Below, one piece after another: positions 7,615 to 16,055 of a stretch of DNA of 38,147 nt; positions within the stretch are counted from its first letter, which is position 1; each line of letters begins with the position of its first letter. Both the position numbers and the translations under genes were made by a program. Under the pieces are notes generated by a model. That model worked only from the letters and a program-made list of their open reading frames with translations, was not told the origin of the DNA and searched no databases. Source of the stretch: Flemingiibacterium sp045635785 (GTDB taxonomy: Bacteria > Bacillota > Clostridia > Oscillospirales > CAG-272); contig JAZTWJ010000086.1 of NCBI GenBank assembly GCA_045635785.1, forward strand, positions 1 through 38,147. Direction: 5' to 3'.

Positions 7615-8331
7615 TTAATAGCCGCCGTCAACACCGAGCACCTGCCCCGTGACGTAGGATGCGTTTGCGAGAAAATACACGCACGCCGCAACCTCATCGG
7701 GCGTTCCCATGCGTCCCATCGGCACATCCTCTAAAAATGCCGCCATATCCTGCGATGACACGTTGCGGTTCATATCCGTGTCGATCACACCGGGCGCAAC
7801 GCAGTTGACACGAATGCCCGAAGGCGCGACCTCCCTTGCCAGCGATTTGGTGAAGCCGATGATCGCCGCCTTGGAAGTGGAATACTGCACCTCAAGACTT
7901 GCGCCAGAGATGCCCCAAATAGAGGAAAGGTTGATAATAGCACCGCTTCCCTGTCGGATCATCGCAGGAAGCGCAAATCTTGCACAGTTCATCGCGCCAA
8001 AAAGGTTGATATCGAATAGTCGCCGTTCATCAGCTGTGCTAACATCATGGAACAGCGCCATCAGGTCCACCGCCGCGTTGTTGACCAGCGCATCAAGCGG
8101 ACCAAAGCTCTCTGCAAATTCCACAAGCCGTCTGCAGTCGTCTTCGACACCCACATCCGCCCTGCAGAGCTGTGCTTCTCCGCCAAGCGCGCGGATCTTC
8201 TCCGCCAAAGCGAGAGCGGCTTCTTCGGAGGCGTTGTAATTTACGATCACTCGCCATCCCTTTTTCGCGAAGGTGAGGGCACATGCGGCACCGATGCCGC
8301 GGGATGCACCCGTTATCAGAACTGTTTTCAT
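7615..8331 (-). CDS. short-chain dehydrogenase/reductase (FabG-like)
   Basis: Classical SDR of 238 residues: cofactor motif TGASRGIG (7-14), NNAAVD (85-89), and the catalytic S137-Y150-K154 triad in the usual spacing. It would reduce a carbonyl group or oxidise an alcohol with NAD(P)H; the substrate is unknown. It lies between argC and argJ on the same strand, 8 bases after argC and 39 before argJ, so it should be transcribed with the arginine genes, although no step of arginine synthesis needs it. The SD is weak (TTGATGAA). FabG is the nearest family name, but no other fatty acid genes are near, so an acyl carrier substrate is not implied. Confidence 0.9.
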   Translation of the reverse strand: MKTVLITGASRGIGAACALTFAKKGWRVIVNYNASEEAALALAEKIRALGGEAQLCRADVGVEDDCRRLVEFAESFGPLDALVNNAAVDLMALFHDVSTADERRLFDINLFGAMNCARFALPAMIRQGSGAIINLSSIWGISGASLEVQYSTSKAAIIGFTKSLAREVAPSGIRVNCVAPGVIDTDMNRNVSSQDMAAFLEDVPMGRMGTPDEVAACVYFLANASYVTGQVLGVDGGY

Positions 8332-8339
8332 TTCATCAA

Positions 8340-9389
8340 TTAAAATGCGGGGGGGACCATAGTGAGTCCCACATTTTCGGGAAGACCGAAGCGGATATTC
8401 ATGTTCTGAATCGCCTGTCCTGCGGCACCCTTGACCATATTGTCGATGCAGGACGACAGAATCAGCGTATCCGCATGCTCGTCAAGATGCAGCGAAATGT
8501 CGCAGTAATTGGACATCTTGACATTTTTAATATTCGCATAGCCGCCGAGTGCTTCGATGCGAACAAAGGCTTCGTCCTTATAGAAATCGCACCAGATGGC
8601 GTGAATCTCCTTCATCGAAAGGCTCTTACCCTTTTCCGTCAGCTGACAGTAGATGGTGGATTCGATGCCGCGGTTGACGGGCAAAAGATGGGGAACGAAG
8701 GTAACCTTCACCTTTTCGCCTGCAAGCTCGGTAAGTGTCTGCTCGATTTCGGGGCAATGACGATGCGCACCTGCCTTATAAGCGGCAAACGCCTCGTTGG
8801 TATCGGGATAATGGGTTCCCTGGGTGAGTCCGCGACCGGCACCTGTCACGCCCGACTTGGAGTCGATGATAAGATGCGAGATTTCGATAATCCCTGCTTT
8901 GATCGCAGGAGCCAATGCAAGGGAGATGGAGGTGGGATAGCAGCCGGGATTTCCGATAACAGGAGCATTCTTCACCTGATCGCGGTGGAGCTCGGGAATG
9001 CAGTAAACCGCGCTCTCGTGAAGCTCGGGATGCTTGTACTCCTTGCCATACCACTTTTTATAGTCCGCCTCATCATGCAGACGGAAGTCTGCGCCGAGGT
9101 CAATGAGAATCGCTCCTGCTTCTTTGCATTTGATCGCCATTTCCTCGGAAACGCCGTGCGGAACGGATGCAAACACCACATCGCTCTTTTGAATGGTTTC
9201 GTCCACGCCCTCCAGCGTCATGGGGATGATCTCCTTGAGATTGGGATATACTTCGGCAAAATTCTGTCCCTCGTAGGAAACAGAAGCTACCGCGACAATT
9301 TCCGCCATAGGATGACCGACCAGCAGTCTTGCAAGCTCTGCGCCTGCGTATCCGGTGGCACCGATGATGCCGACTTTGATTTTATTCAT
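8340..9389 (-). CDS. argC: N-acetyl-gamma-glutamyl-phosphate reductase
   Basis: NADPH-dependent reductase making N-acetylglutamate semialdehyde. The 349-residue product begins MNKIKVGIIGATGYAGAE, the dinucleotide-binding loop, and carries the catalytic cysteine C150 in GNPGCYPTS, followed by the substrate-region SGVTGAGRG. The start at 9389 was chosen over an upstream in-frame ATG at 9422 because the latter lacks an SD and adds residues upstream of the conserved beta strand; AAAGGA lies 9 bases before 9389. It follows argH by 29 bases. Confidence 0.97.
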   Translation of the reverse strand: MNKIKVGIIGATGYAGAELARLLVGHPMAEIVAVASVSYEGQNFAEVYPNLKEIIPMTLEGVDETIQKSDVVFASVPHGVSEEMAIKCKEAGAILIDLGADFRLHDEADYKKWYGKEYKHPELHESAVYCIPELHRDQVKNAPVIGNPGCYPTSISLALAPAIKAGIIEISHLIIDSKSGVTGAGRGLTQGTHYPDTNEAFAAYKAGAHRHCPEIEQTLTELAGEKVKVTFVPHLLPVNRGIESTIYCQLTEKGKSLSMKEIHAIWCDFYKDEAFVRIEALGGYANIKNVKMSNYCDISLHLDEHADTLILSSCIDNMVKGAAGQAIQNMNIRFGLPENVGLTMVPPAF

Positions 9390-9418
9390 AGCGTGATTCC
9401 TTTCGCGCGTGATTTCGT

Positions 9419-10798
9419 TCATTGTTTTTCTTTTAGAAATACGTCCAAAATGGCGATCTGACGAAGCACCGATTCCTTTGCGGGACCGCCGCGAACGTTT
9501 CTGCCGTTGACGCAGTTCAAAAGATCGATCGCCGCATATACATCCTCGTCAAAATTGTCGCATACGGCGCGGAATTCGTCGAGAGAAAGCTCCTCCAGCG
9601 TCTTGCGATTGTCGATGCAATAGGCAACCAATGTTCCCGAAACCTTGTAGGCATCACGGAAGGGCATGCCGCGCTTTACGAGATAATCCGCAAGATCGGT
9701 GGCATTGATGAAGCCCCGCGCCGCCGCCTTGCGCAGACGGTCTGCACGGACGGTCATGGTGGCAAACATGGAGGTGAAGACCTCAAGAGAAATGAGTGTA
9801 TTGTCGATGGCGTCGAAAATCGCTTCTTTGTCCTCCTGCATGTCCTTGTTGTAGGCAAGCGGAAGGGATTTCATCATAGAGAGCAGTGCCATAAGATCGC
9901 CGTATACTCTGCCGGTCTTGCCGCGCACCAGCTCGGCAACGTCGGGGTTCTTCTTCTGCGGCATGATAGACGATCCGGTGGAAAATGCGTCATCCAGCTC
10001 AATGAAGCCGAATTCTGACGAGCACCAAAGAATGATCTCCTCGGAAAAGCGACTCATGTGCATCATGAGTATGGAAAGATCGGAGGCAAGCTCAAGGACG
10101 AAATCGCGGTCGGAAACGCCGTCGATGGAGTTTTCCGTAACTGCGGGGAAGCCGAGCAGCTCAGCCACTCTCTCACGATTGATGGGATAGGTGGTGGATG
10201 CCAGCGCTCCCGAGCCGAGCGGCATGACCTTGGTGCGGCGTTCGGTATCGCAAAGACGTTCATAGTCGCGCATGAGCATTTGTGCATAGGCAAGAATGTA
10301 ATGTGCATATGTAACCGGCTGTGCGCGCTGTAAATGGGTATAACCCGACATGACCGTATCGGTATGCTCTTTTGCCTTTTCGGAGATGGCGGAGAGCAGT
10401 TCCAGCACGCGCGCTTTTACGTCAACGATGGCATCGCAAAGATACATGCGAATATCGAGCGCAACCTGATCGTTGCGGCTTCTTGCGGTATGAAGACGCT
10501 TGCCCGTATCGCCGATGCGCTCGGTGAGAATCGTCTCCACATTCATGTGGATGTCCTCCGCGTCAAGGGAAAATTCCTGCTTGCCGCTTTCCACATCCGC
10601 GAGGATCTCACGGAGGGCGGCGACAATTTTGTCCGCCTCGGTTTTTTCGATGATGCCGCATTCGCCGAGCATGGTGGCATGGGCAATGGAGCCTGTGATG
10701 TCCTGACGGTACATTCTGCCATCAAAGGAGATGGACGAGTTAAAATCGTTGACACGGCTGTCAACATCTTTTTTGAAGCGTCCCGACCAAAGTTTCAT
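9419..10798 (-). CDS. argH: argininosuccinate lyase
   Basis: Last enzyme of the pathway, splitting argininosuccinate into arginine and fumarate. The 459-residue product starts MKLWSGRF, has THLQ (154-157, catalytic histidine H155) and the superfamily signature GSSIMPQKKNP (275-285). A longer frame begins at 10897 but has no SD and no conserved residues, and it would run through the folded intergenic element, so I use ATG 10798 with AGGA upstream. The gene is separated from argG by 165 bases, unusually far for this operon. Confidence 0.97.
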   Translation of the reverse strand: MKLWSGRFKKDVDSRVNDFNSSISFDGRMYRQDITGSIAHATMLGECGIIEKTEADKIVAALREILADVESGKQEFSLDAEDIHMNVETILTERIGDTGKRLHTARSRNDQVALDIRMYLCDAIVDVKARVLELLSAISEKAKEHTDTVMSGYTHLQRAQPVTYAHYILAYAQMLMRDYERLCDTERRTKVMPLGSGALASTTYPINRERVAELLGFPAVTENSIDGVSDRDFVLELASDLSILMMHMSRFSEEIILWCSSEFGFIELDDAFSTGSSIMPQKKNPDVAELVRGKTGRVYGDLMALLSMMKSLPLAYNKDMQEDKEAIFDAIDNTLISLEVFTSMFATMTVRADRLRKAAARGFINATDLADYLVKRGMPFRDAYKVSGTLVAYCIDNRKTLEELSLDEFRAVCDNFDEDVYAAIDLLNCVNGRNVRGGPAKESVLRQIAILDVFLKEKQ

Positions 10799-10826
10799 AG
10801 ATTCAAAATTCCTATCTAAAAATGAA

Positions 10827-10959
10827 TTACACCTTGGTTGATCCATCATGCGGTTCAGCCAAGGATGTGGAGATTTTGAGAGCGAAAGCCTTGCCATATG
10901 AAAGGATTTCGCCCTCGACAGCGTTCAGCGGCTCGCCGCCGAACGCTCCGAAGGTGTAA
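10827..10959 (-). promoter_or_regulatory. multi-helix folded element between argG and argH
   Basis: In transcript order: TTACACCTT (10959-10951) and AAGGTGTAA (10835-10827) form a perfect 9-bp closing helix P1. Inside are P2, a 12-bp hairpin (10947-10920, AGCGTTCGGCGG with CCGCTGAACGCT, loop CGAG, one G-U), and P3, GAGGGCGAAA (10916-10907) with TTTCGCTCTC (10887-10878), ten pairs extended through a 1x1 mismatch by CCTT/AAGG. A fourth helix, CCTTGG (10864-10859) with CCAAGG (10837-10832), uses bases of the P1 3' strand, so P1 and P4 exclude each other. It ends about 15 bases before the argH SD. It could be a cis-acting RNA switch, an mRNA processing/stability element, or a small inverted-repeat (MITE-like) insertion; no target duplication is visible. 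Confidence 0.6.
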
Positions 10960-10963
10960 AAAA

Positions 10964-12187
10964 TTATCTCTTTGCGTCAAGCTTTGCCTTGACCTTGATG
11001 GGCAGACCGAACAGATTGATGAATCCTGCGGAATCTGCCTGGTTGTAATCCTCGTCCTCGCCGAAGGATGCAGTCTGCTCATCATACAGCGTATAGGGCG
11101 ATGTTACGCCGGCATTCATGATGTTGCCCTTGTAAAGCTTGAGGGTCACATCGCCGGTTACGGTTTCGTTCACCTTATCAACGAATGCGCAAAGCGCCTC
11201 ACGCAGAGGAGTAAACCACTGACCGTTGTAGGTAAGATCTGCCATCTTGGGTGCGATCTGTGCCTGCATAAAGTGGAAGGTTTCCTTATCAAGAGTGATG
11301 GTTTCAAGAACGTTGTGTGCCTTGTAAAGGATCGTGCCTGCGGGAGTTTCGTACACGCCGCGGGATTTCATGCCAACAAGACGGTTTTCTACGATATCGA
11401 GCAGACCGATGCCGTTTGCACCGCCGATTTCGTTGAGCTTGGTAACAAGCGCAACCGCATCCATCTCCACGCCGTCCAGCGCGGTGGGAATACCCTTTTC
11501 AAAATGGATCTTAACATAAGTAGGCTTATCGGGAGCCATTTCGGGAGAAACGCCGAGCTCAAGGAAGCCGGGCTTGTTGTACTGCGGCTCATTGGACGGA
11601 AGCTCAAGATCCATACCCTCGTGGGAAAGATGCCACAGGTTCTTATCCTTGGAGTAATTGGTCTCGCGGTTGATTTTCAGAGGAATGTTGTGTGCCTCGG
11701 CGTAATCGATCTCCTCGTCGCGGGACTTGATATCCCACTCACGCCAGGGAGCGATGATTGCCATATCCGGCGCAAACGCCTTGATGGTCAGCTCAAAGCG
11801 AACCTGGTCGTTGCCCTTGCCGGTGCAGCCGTGGCAGATGGCATCTGCGCCTTCCGCGATGGCGATCTCCACCAGACGCTTTGCGATGCAGGGACGTGCA
11901 TGGGAGGTGCCGAGGAGATAATCCTCATACTTTGCGTCCGCCTTCAGGCAGGGCCAGATGTAGTTTTCGATGTAATCCTTTTTGAGGTCCTCGATGTAAA
12001 GCTTGGAAGCGCCGGTCTTGATCGCCTTTTCTTCCAGACCGTCCAGCTCCGTACCCTGTCCAACGTCACCGGAAACGGCGATAACCTCACAGTTATTATA
12101 ATTTTCCTTCAGCCACGGAATAATAATGGATGTATCCAGACCGCCGGAATATGCAAGAACGACTTTTTTGATGTTTTCTTTTTTCAT
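10964..12187 (-). CDS. argG: argininosuccinate synthase
   Basis: ATP-dependent joining of citrulline and aspartate. The 407-residue product has the ATP pyrophosphatase loop LAYSGGLDTS (11-20), and the further family motifs CHGCTGKGNDQVRFE and WREWDI. Length is normal. It is the first gene of the arginine operon, with GAGG upstream of its ATG, and is preceded by a good promoter and a candidate ArgR site. The product of argF is its substrate, so the enzymes for the later half of the pathway flank the operon. Confidence 0.98.
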   Translation of the reverse strand: MKKENIKKVVLAYSGGLDTSIIIPWLKENYNNCEVIAVSGDVGQGTELDGLEEKAIKTGASKLYIEDLKKDYIENYIWPCLKADAKYEDYLLGTSHARPCIAKRLVEIAIAEGADAICHGCTGKGNDQVRFELTIKAFAPDMAIIAPWREWDIKSRDEEIDYAEAHNIPLKINRETNYSKDKNLWHLSHEGMDLELPSNEPQYNKPGFLELGVSPEMAPDKPTYVKIHFEKGIPTALDGVEMDAVALVTKLNEIGGANGIGLLDIVENRLVGMKSRGVYETPAGTILYKAHNVLETITLDKETFHFMQAQIAPKMADLTYNGQWFTPLREALCAFVDKVNETVTGDVTLKLYKGNIMNAGVTSPYTLYDEQTASFGEDEDYNQADSAGFINLFGLPIKVKAKLDAKR

Positions 12188-12227
12188 TGTACTGTACCTC
12201 TTTGAGTAAAATTTGATTTATACATAT

Positions 12228-12256
12228 ATTATACACCGTTTTTCGAATAAAATCAA
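12228..12256 (-). promoter_or_regulatory. sigma-A promoter of the arginine operon
   Basis: On the minus strand -35 TTGATT (12256-12251), 17-base spacer, -10 TATAAT (12233-12228), about 40 bases upstream of argG. No other promoter or terminator was seen down to the argF terminator, so a single transcript of about 9 kb is likely. Confidence 0.8.
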
Positions 12257-12275
12257 GTTTTATGCTGCATAATGA

Positions 12276-12289
12276 TATATAAATATTCA
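12276..12289 (-). promoter_or_regulatory. candidate ArgR operator (ARG box)
   Basis: The minus strand reads TGAATATTTATATA, agreeing at 12 of 14 positions with the general ARG box form TGAATWWWWATTCA. It lies about 20 bases upstream of the -35 element. Further AT-rich, partly matching sequences occur at about 12310-12335, and a short palindrome TTATGCAGCATAA lies between this box and the -35. ArgR usually binds paired boxes, so repression by arginine is plausible but unproven. Confidence 0.4.
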
Positions 12290-12383
12290 TCTCTCGCTTG
12301 CAGACATTTGCACAATAATGAATATTTTTTTGCATATTGGAGCAAAATATACAACAATATCGCAATGGGCACGCAAGGGCAAA

Positions 12384-12411
12384 TTGCAAAAACTTCCCAT
12401 AATACTATTAT
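12384..12411 (+). promoter_or_regulatory. probable promoter for the deacetylase pair
   Basis: TTGCAA (12384-12389), 16 bases, TATTAT (12406-12411). It would give a leader of about 85 bases before the chosen TTG start. Within that leader TCTGCGGC and GCCGCAGA (about 12469-12489) form a perfect 8-bp hairpin ahead of the SD. A spore-specific sigma factor could also read this region; I cannot tell. Confidence 0.4.
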
Positions 12412-12504
12412 ACCCTATTTGTCCATAAAAATCAAGGGGTGAACGAAAAATATTCGGGAGAAAATAAGTCTGCGGCGCTTTGCCGCAGAAACGGAGATGC
12501 TGCT

Positions 12505-13269
12505 TTGAAAAAAATTGCACAAATCATAACAGCGGGGCTGCTTGCAACAGTTTTCGCTGTCAATCTGTCGGCAAATGGATTCCATTGGTACTGCAAGCCG
12601 ACCAAGGATCACACCCCGCCGCCGCTTCCGCCCGAATTCGCATTCATCGAAGATGTGGGCGGTGTATATCTCGACAAGTCTGCAAGTGACACAAACAAGG
12701 TGATATATCTCACCTTTGATGCGGGCTACGAAAACGGCAACATCGCAAAGATCCTCGACATTTTGAAAAAACACGGTGCCAAGGGCACGTTTTTTGTTCT
12801 TGAAAATCTCGTAAGGCGCGATACCGAGCTGATCAACCGCATGTTCGATGAGGGACACACCGTCGCCAATCATACGATGAAGCACAAAAACATGGCAGGT
12901 GCTTCACGGGAACTTTTTGAGGCGGAGCTTGGAGGTCTGGAAGCGCTTTGTAAGGAGCTGACGGGGCATGAGGTAGCAAAGCTCTATCGCCCGCCCGAAG
13001 GAACCTTTGACAAAAGTGATCTGGAAATCGTCAGCGAAATGGGTTACCGCACGGTTTTTTGGAGCTGTGCATATGCGGATTGGGACAATAACAAGCAGCC
13101 GTCTGCCGAATCGGCGATGAAAACGCTGATGGATCGGCTGCACAACGGAGAGATTCTTCTTCTGCATCCCACAAGCGCGACCAATGCGGCGATTCTTGAT
13201 GAATTTCTGACAAAATTAGAGGAGCAGGGCTATCGCTTCGGCGATTTGACGGAGCTATGCGGCACTTAA
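12505..13269 (+). CDS. PdaA-type polysaccharide deacetylase (spore cortex)
   Basis: NodB-fold enzyme with the PdaA-style motif TFDAGYENG (about residues 70-78), in which the second metal-site Asp of ordinary NodB proteins (TFDDG) is replaced; Bacillus PdaA has TFDNGYENG. Also visible are the histidine pair NHTMKH, YRPPEGTF, and a late H motif (LLHPTS). PdaA removes the acetyl group needed for muramic lactam formation in the spore cortex, suggesting a spore former. I use TTG 12505, with GGAG eight bases upstream, because it leads straight into a signal peptide (KKIAQIITAGLLATVFAV). The longer frame begins at GTG 12439 with no usable SD and crosses a strong hairpin. It overlaps the next gene by 13 bases. 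Confidence 0.88.
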   Translation: MKKIAQIITAGLLATVFAVNLSANGFHWYCKPTKDHTPPPLPPEFAFIEDVGGVYLDKSASDTNKVIYLTFDAGYENGNIAKILDILKKHGAKGTFFVLENLVRRDTELINRMFDEGHTVANHTMKHKNMAGASRELFEAELGGLEALCKELTGHEVAKLYRPPEGTFDKSDLEIVSEMGYRTVFWSCAYADWDNNKQPSAESAMKTLMDRLHNGEILLLHPTSATNAAILDEFLTKLEEQGYRFGDLTELCGT

Positions 13270-13952
13270 AAGGAACGGCAAGTGCCATGCTTCTTGCCTT
13301 TCGGATCGCGTCTCTGATGATTCAGCCCGCATCGGCGGAGGACCTGGCAGACGTTTGGTTCGGCGGCGAGACGGACGATAAGCGCATCGCCCTCACCTTT
13401 GATGACGGGCCCCATTATCGCCACACTGCGGAAATTCTTGACATTTTGGCGGAGTATGACATTCCTGCGACCTTTTTTATTGTAGGATCGCTCGCCGAAC
13501 GTCAGCCCGAGCTGGTTTTGCGTGAATTAGACGAGGGGCATGAGGTCGCCAGCCACACATGGTCCCATCCGCACATCAAAAATGTAACCGAGGATTCGCT
13601 TGCAAAGGAGCTGACCGCGACGGAAGATTTTCTTCAGGAGCTTGCAAATTACCGCCCCGCACTGTTTCGGCCGCCCGAAGGGGCGTGCGGTGATCCGGTG
13701 CGACGAGTAGCCGCAAAGCTCGGCTACGACGTGGTGCTTTGGACTGTGGATACCCGCGATTGGGCGCACACGCCTGCAGATCAGATCGCACAAAACGTCA
13801 TGCAAAACACTCGTGAAGGCTCCATCATCCTCTGTCACGATTTCGTTGCCGGAGATTCCCCCACCATTGCCGCGTTAAAAGTATTTATCCCGGTATTGCT
13901 TGCCGACGGCTTTGAATTCGTCACCGTATCGGAGCTGATCGCACAAGAATAA
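13257..13952 (+). CDS. secreted NodB-family polysaccharide deacetylase
   Basis: 231-residue protein with a signal peptide (about residues 1-27, cleavage likely after PASA) and a catalytic domain containing the canonical metal motif TFDDGPH (47-53), histidines of SHTWSHP (H100, H104), FRPPEG, the DTRDW segment and a final LCHDF. It should de-N-acetylate peptidoglycan or another N-acetylglucosamine polymer outside the membrane. It starts inside the end of the PdaA-like gene, 13 bases overlapping, so the two are translationally coupled. Unlike its neighbour it keeps the full metal triad, so the pair probably act on different bonds or at different times. A strong terminator follows. Confidence 0.9.
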   Translation: MRHLKGTASAMLLAFRIASLMIQPASAEDLADVWFGGETDDKRIALTFDDGPHYRHTAEILDILAEYDIPATFFIVGSLAERQPELVLRELDEGHEVASHTWSHPHIKNVTEDSLAKELTATEDFLQELANYRPALFRPPEGACGDPVRRVAAKLGYDVVLWTVDTRDWAHTPADQIAQNVMQNTREGSIILCHDFVAGDSPTIAALKVFIPVLLADGFEFVTVSELIAQE

Positions 13953-14010
13953 ATGCATTCCCATCGACGACCGCAACGCGCACTTCAAAGTTTTTCCCTC
14001 TCCCATCGCA

Positions 14011-14046
14011 AAAAGGCCGTGTATCGTTCATGATACACGACCTTTT
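14011..14046. terminator. bidirectional terminator
   Basis: AAAAGGCCGTGTATC and GATACACGACCTTTT form a 15-position stem with one mismatch over a 6-base loop, with A and T runs on either side. It can end both the deacetylase transcript (plus) and the Na/Pi transporter transcript (minus). Confidence 0.88.
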
Positions 14047-14078
14047 ATTACGTTTGAATGAAGGGCAGAGATTTTCGG

Positions 14079-15842
14079 TTAAATCGCATATTTTTCGCGA
14101 CAGTTCTTGTACTCCGCCTCGAAATGCTCGTTCTTGGAATTCTTCAGATCATTCAAATACTTGTGCGTCTCGTATGACTGCTCTGCCGATTTGATCATCG
14201 TCGCGGCAATGTTGGAGCAATGGTCGGAAACGCGCTCGTAGTTGGTCAGCAGATCGCTCAGAATGAAGCCGAGCTCGATGGTACATTTGCCCTCCTGCAA
14301 CCGATCAATATGATTGGAACGGATCTGGTCGCGAAGCTCGTCGATGACCTGCTCCAGCGGCTCCACATCGGTGGCTGCGGTGAGATCATTGCGGAGCAAT
14401 GCCTTGATGGTACGGTCAATGATCTCCGACACGGCGGAGCTGATGATTTCAAGCTCGCGTTTTGCATCGTCGGAGAAGGTGATCTTCTTTTCCATCATTT
14501 CCTTTGCCGCCTCTTGAATATTCACCGCGTGGTCGGAAATGCGCTCAAGGTCGCCGATATTATGCAAAAGACGGGTGGCAGTCTGCGAGTCATCAATGGA
14601 AAGATCGCGTGCGGACAGCTTGACGAGGAAGGTTCCGAGCTTGTCCTCGTACAAATCCACTTCATCCTCCGCCTTGACAACGTGCTGTGCCTCATGCTCA
14701 TCATAATTTGCCACCAGATCCAGCGCGCGCTTGATGGCATCGCCGGAAATTGCCGCCATGCGTCCCGTGACGCTGACACATTGCTCCAGCGCAAAGGTGG
14801 GCGAGGAGAGGAAGCGCTCGTCAAGCAGCGGCTGCTGCTGATCGTCCTCTTTTTTGGATTTTTTGGAATGCTCACGAACGGTTTTTTCCGCCAGCTTGCC
14901 AAGCAGCTTATAAAAGGGCAACAAAACGGCTGTGGTGGAGAGGTTGAACAAGGTATGAATGGTTGCGATACCCTGCGCCGTTACCATATCATCCGTGAAG
15001 GGGAAGCCAATAAATGCATCGATCAGATAGTAAACGACAAGGAAAATAACCGTACCGATCAGGTTGAAATACAGATGCACAAAGGATGCGCGCTTTGCAT
15101 TTTTGCTTGCACCCATCGCCGAAAGAAGTGCGGTCGCACAGGTACCGATATTCTGACCCATGATAATGGGCATGGCAGCGGAGTACGGAAGCGCACCCGT
15201 GCTGGAAAGAGCCTGAAGAATACCGACCGATGCAGAGGAAGATTGAATGACGGCGGTCAAAACCGTACCCGCCAAGACGCCAAGCGCAGGATTGGTAAAG
15301 AGAAGAAGAATATTCGCAAAATTAGGATCGCTTTTCAGCGGTGCTACCGCATCGGACATGGCAGACATACCGAACATCAAAATCGCAAAACCAAGGAAGA
15401 TGGAGCCGATCTCTTTTTTGCGGTCGTTTTTGCAAATCATCATCATAATAAGGCCGATGACAGCCGCAATGGGCGCAAGCGAGTCCGACTTGAACAGCTG
15501 AATGTACCATTCTCCGCCCGAAAGTCCGCTCAGCGAAAGGATCCACGCAGTGGCAGTGGTACCGATGTTGGCACCCATGATGATACCGATCGCTTGACTC
15601 AGCTTCATGATACCCGAGTTGACAAAGCCCACGATCATAACCGTGGTTGCGGACGAAGATTGGATCACCGCCGTGACAACGGCACCCAAAATAACGCCCT
15701 TGATGGGATTATTGGTCATGCGCTCCAGCACGCGCTCGAGAGCGCCGCCCGCGCTTTTTTCAAGACCGGTTCCCATATAGTTCATGCCAAACAGGAACAT
15801 AGCCAGCCCGCCGAAAAGAGTTAGCACATTAAAAAAATCCAT
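14079..15842 (-). CDS. Na/Pi cotransporter family protein with PhoU-like domain
   Basis: 587-residue membrane protein of the type II Na/Pi cotransporter family. Two inverted-repeat halves each carry the family motif: QSSSATT (61-67) and QSSSASV (200-206), with about eight hydrophobic segments in the first 320 residues. The C-terminal part (about 350-560) is helical, PhoU-like, and includes the DLERISDHAVNI and YERVSDHCSNIA metal-binding type repeats. It probably imports phosphate with sodium, or acts in phosphate sensing or export; direction is not shown by sequence. It is monocistronic, with its own promoter and GAGGAG SD. Confidence 0.93.
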   Translation of the reverse strand: MDFFNVLTLFGGLAMFLFGMNYMGTGLEKSAGGALERVLERMTNNPIKGVILGAVVTAVIQSSSATTVMIVGFVNSGIMKLSQAIGIIMGANIGTTATAWILSLSGLSGGEWYIQLFKSDSLAPIAAVIGLIMMMICKNDRKKEIGSIFLGFAILMFGMSAMSDAVAPLKSDPNFANILLLFTNPALGVLAGTVLTAVIQSSSASVGILQALSSTGALPYSAAMPIIMGQNIGTCATALLSAMGASKNAKRASFVHLYFNLIGTVIFLVVYYLIDAFIGFPFTDDMVTAQGIATIHTLFNLSTTAVLLPFYKLLGKLAEKTVREHSKKSKKEDDQQQPLLDERFLSSPTFALEQCVSVTGRMAAISGDAIKRALDLVANYDEHEAQHVVKAEDEVDLYEDKLGTFLVKLSARDLSIDDSQTATRLLHNIGDLERISDHAVNIQEAAKEMMEKKITFSDDAKRELEIISSAVSEIIDRTIKALLRNDLTAATDVEPLEQVIDELRDQIRSNHIDRLQEGKCTIELGFILSDLLTNYERVSDHCSNIAATMIKSAEQSYETHKYLNDLKNSKNEHFEAEYKNCREKYAI

Positions 15843-15903
15843 AGATACGGCTCCTCATTATTACTTCATAAAAAATTCAAATTTCTTTCGCAAATTAAGA
15901 TTA

Positions 15904-15932
15904 TTATACATGAAAAATGTGTTTACAACAAT
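15904..15932 (-). promoter_or_regulatory. probable promoter of the Na/Pi transporter gene
   Basis: On the minus strand TTGTTG (15932-15927), 17 bases, TATAAT (15909-15904). The -35 is weak. No convincing pair of Pho boxes was seen. Confidence 0.5.
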
Positions 15933-15968
15933 ATACCGAATGTAAAATCTTCGTAAATTTAATATTTC

Positions 15969-15997
15969 TTGACATTTTTACGGTTCTGGTTTATAAT
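15969..15997 (+). promoter_or_regulatory. consensus sigma-A promoter of the cimA operon
   Basis: TTGACA (15969-15974), 17 bases, TATAAT (15992-15997): a full consensus match. It lies inside the apparent upstream extension of the cimA reading frame, which shows that the extension is not translated. Transcription should begin near 16004. Confidence 0.93.
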
Positions 15998-16055
15998 GAA
16001 TATAATCATTGATATTAAAAAACAATTCCAACGATCATTTTCGAGTGAGGTTTAT

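Noticed and set aside
8283..9461. 392-residue plus-strand reading frame opposite argC
   Set aside because: Shadow of argC; no SD, no recognisable domain.
10799..10897. Upstream extension of argH from ATG 10897
   Set aside because: No SD, no conserved residues, and it overlaps the folded intergenic element.
10898..12205. 435-residue plus-strand reading frame opposite argG
   Set aside because: Shadow of argG; composition typical of antisense frames.
14220..15824. 534-residue plus-strand reading frame opposite the Na/Pi transporter
   Set aside because: It is rich in His, Arg and Gly with no fold pattern and no SD; the minus strand encodes a clear transporter with its own promoter.
15969..16055. 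29-codon N-terminal extension of cimA
   Set aside because: It begins exactly in the -35 element of a consensus promoter; the conserved protein starts at 16056 with an SD.
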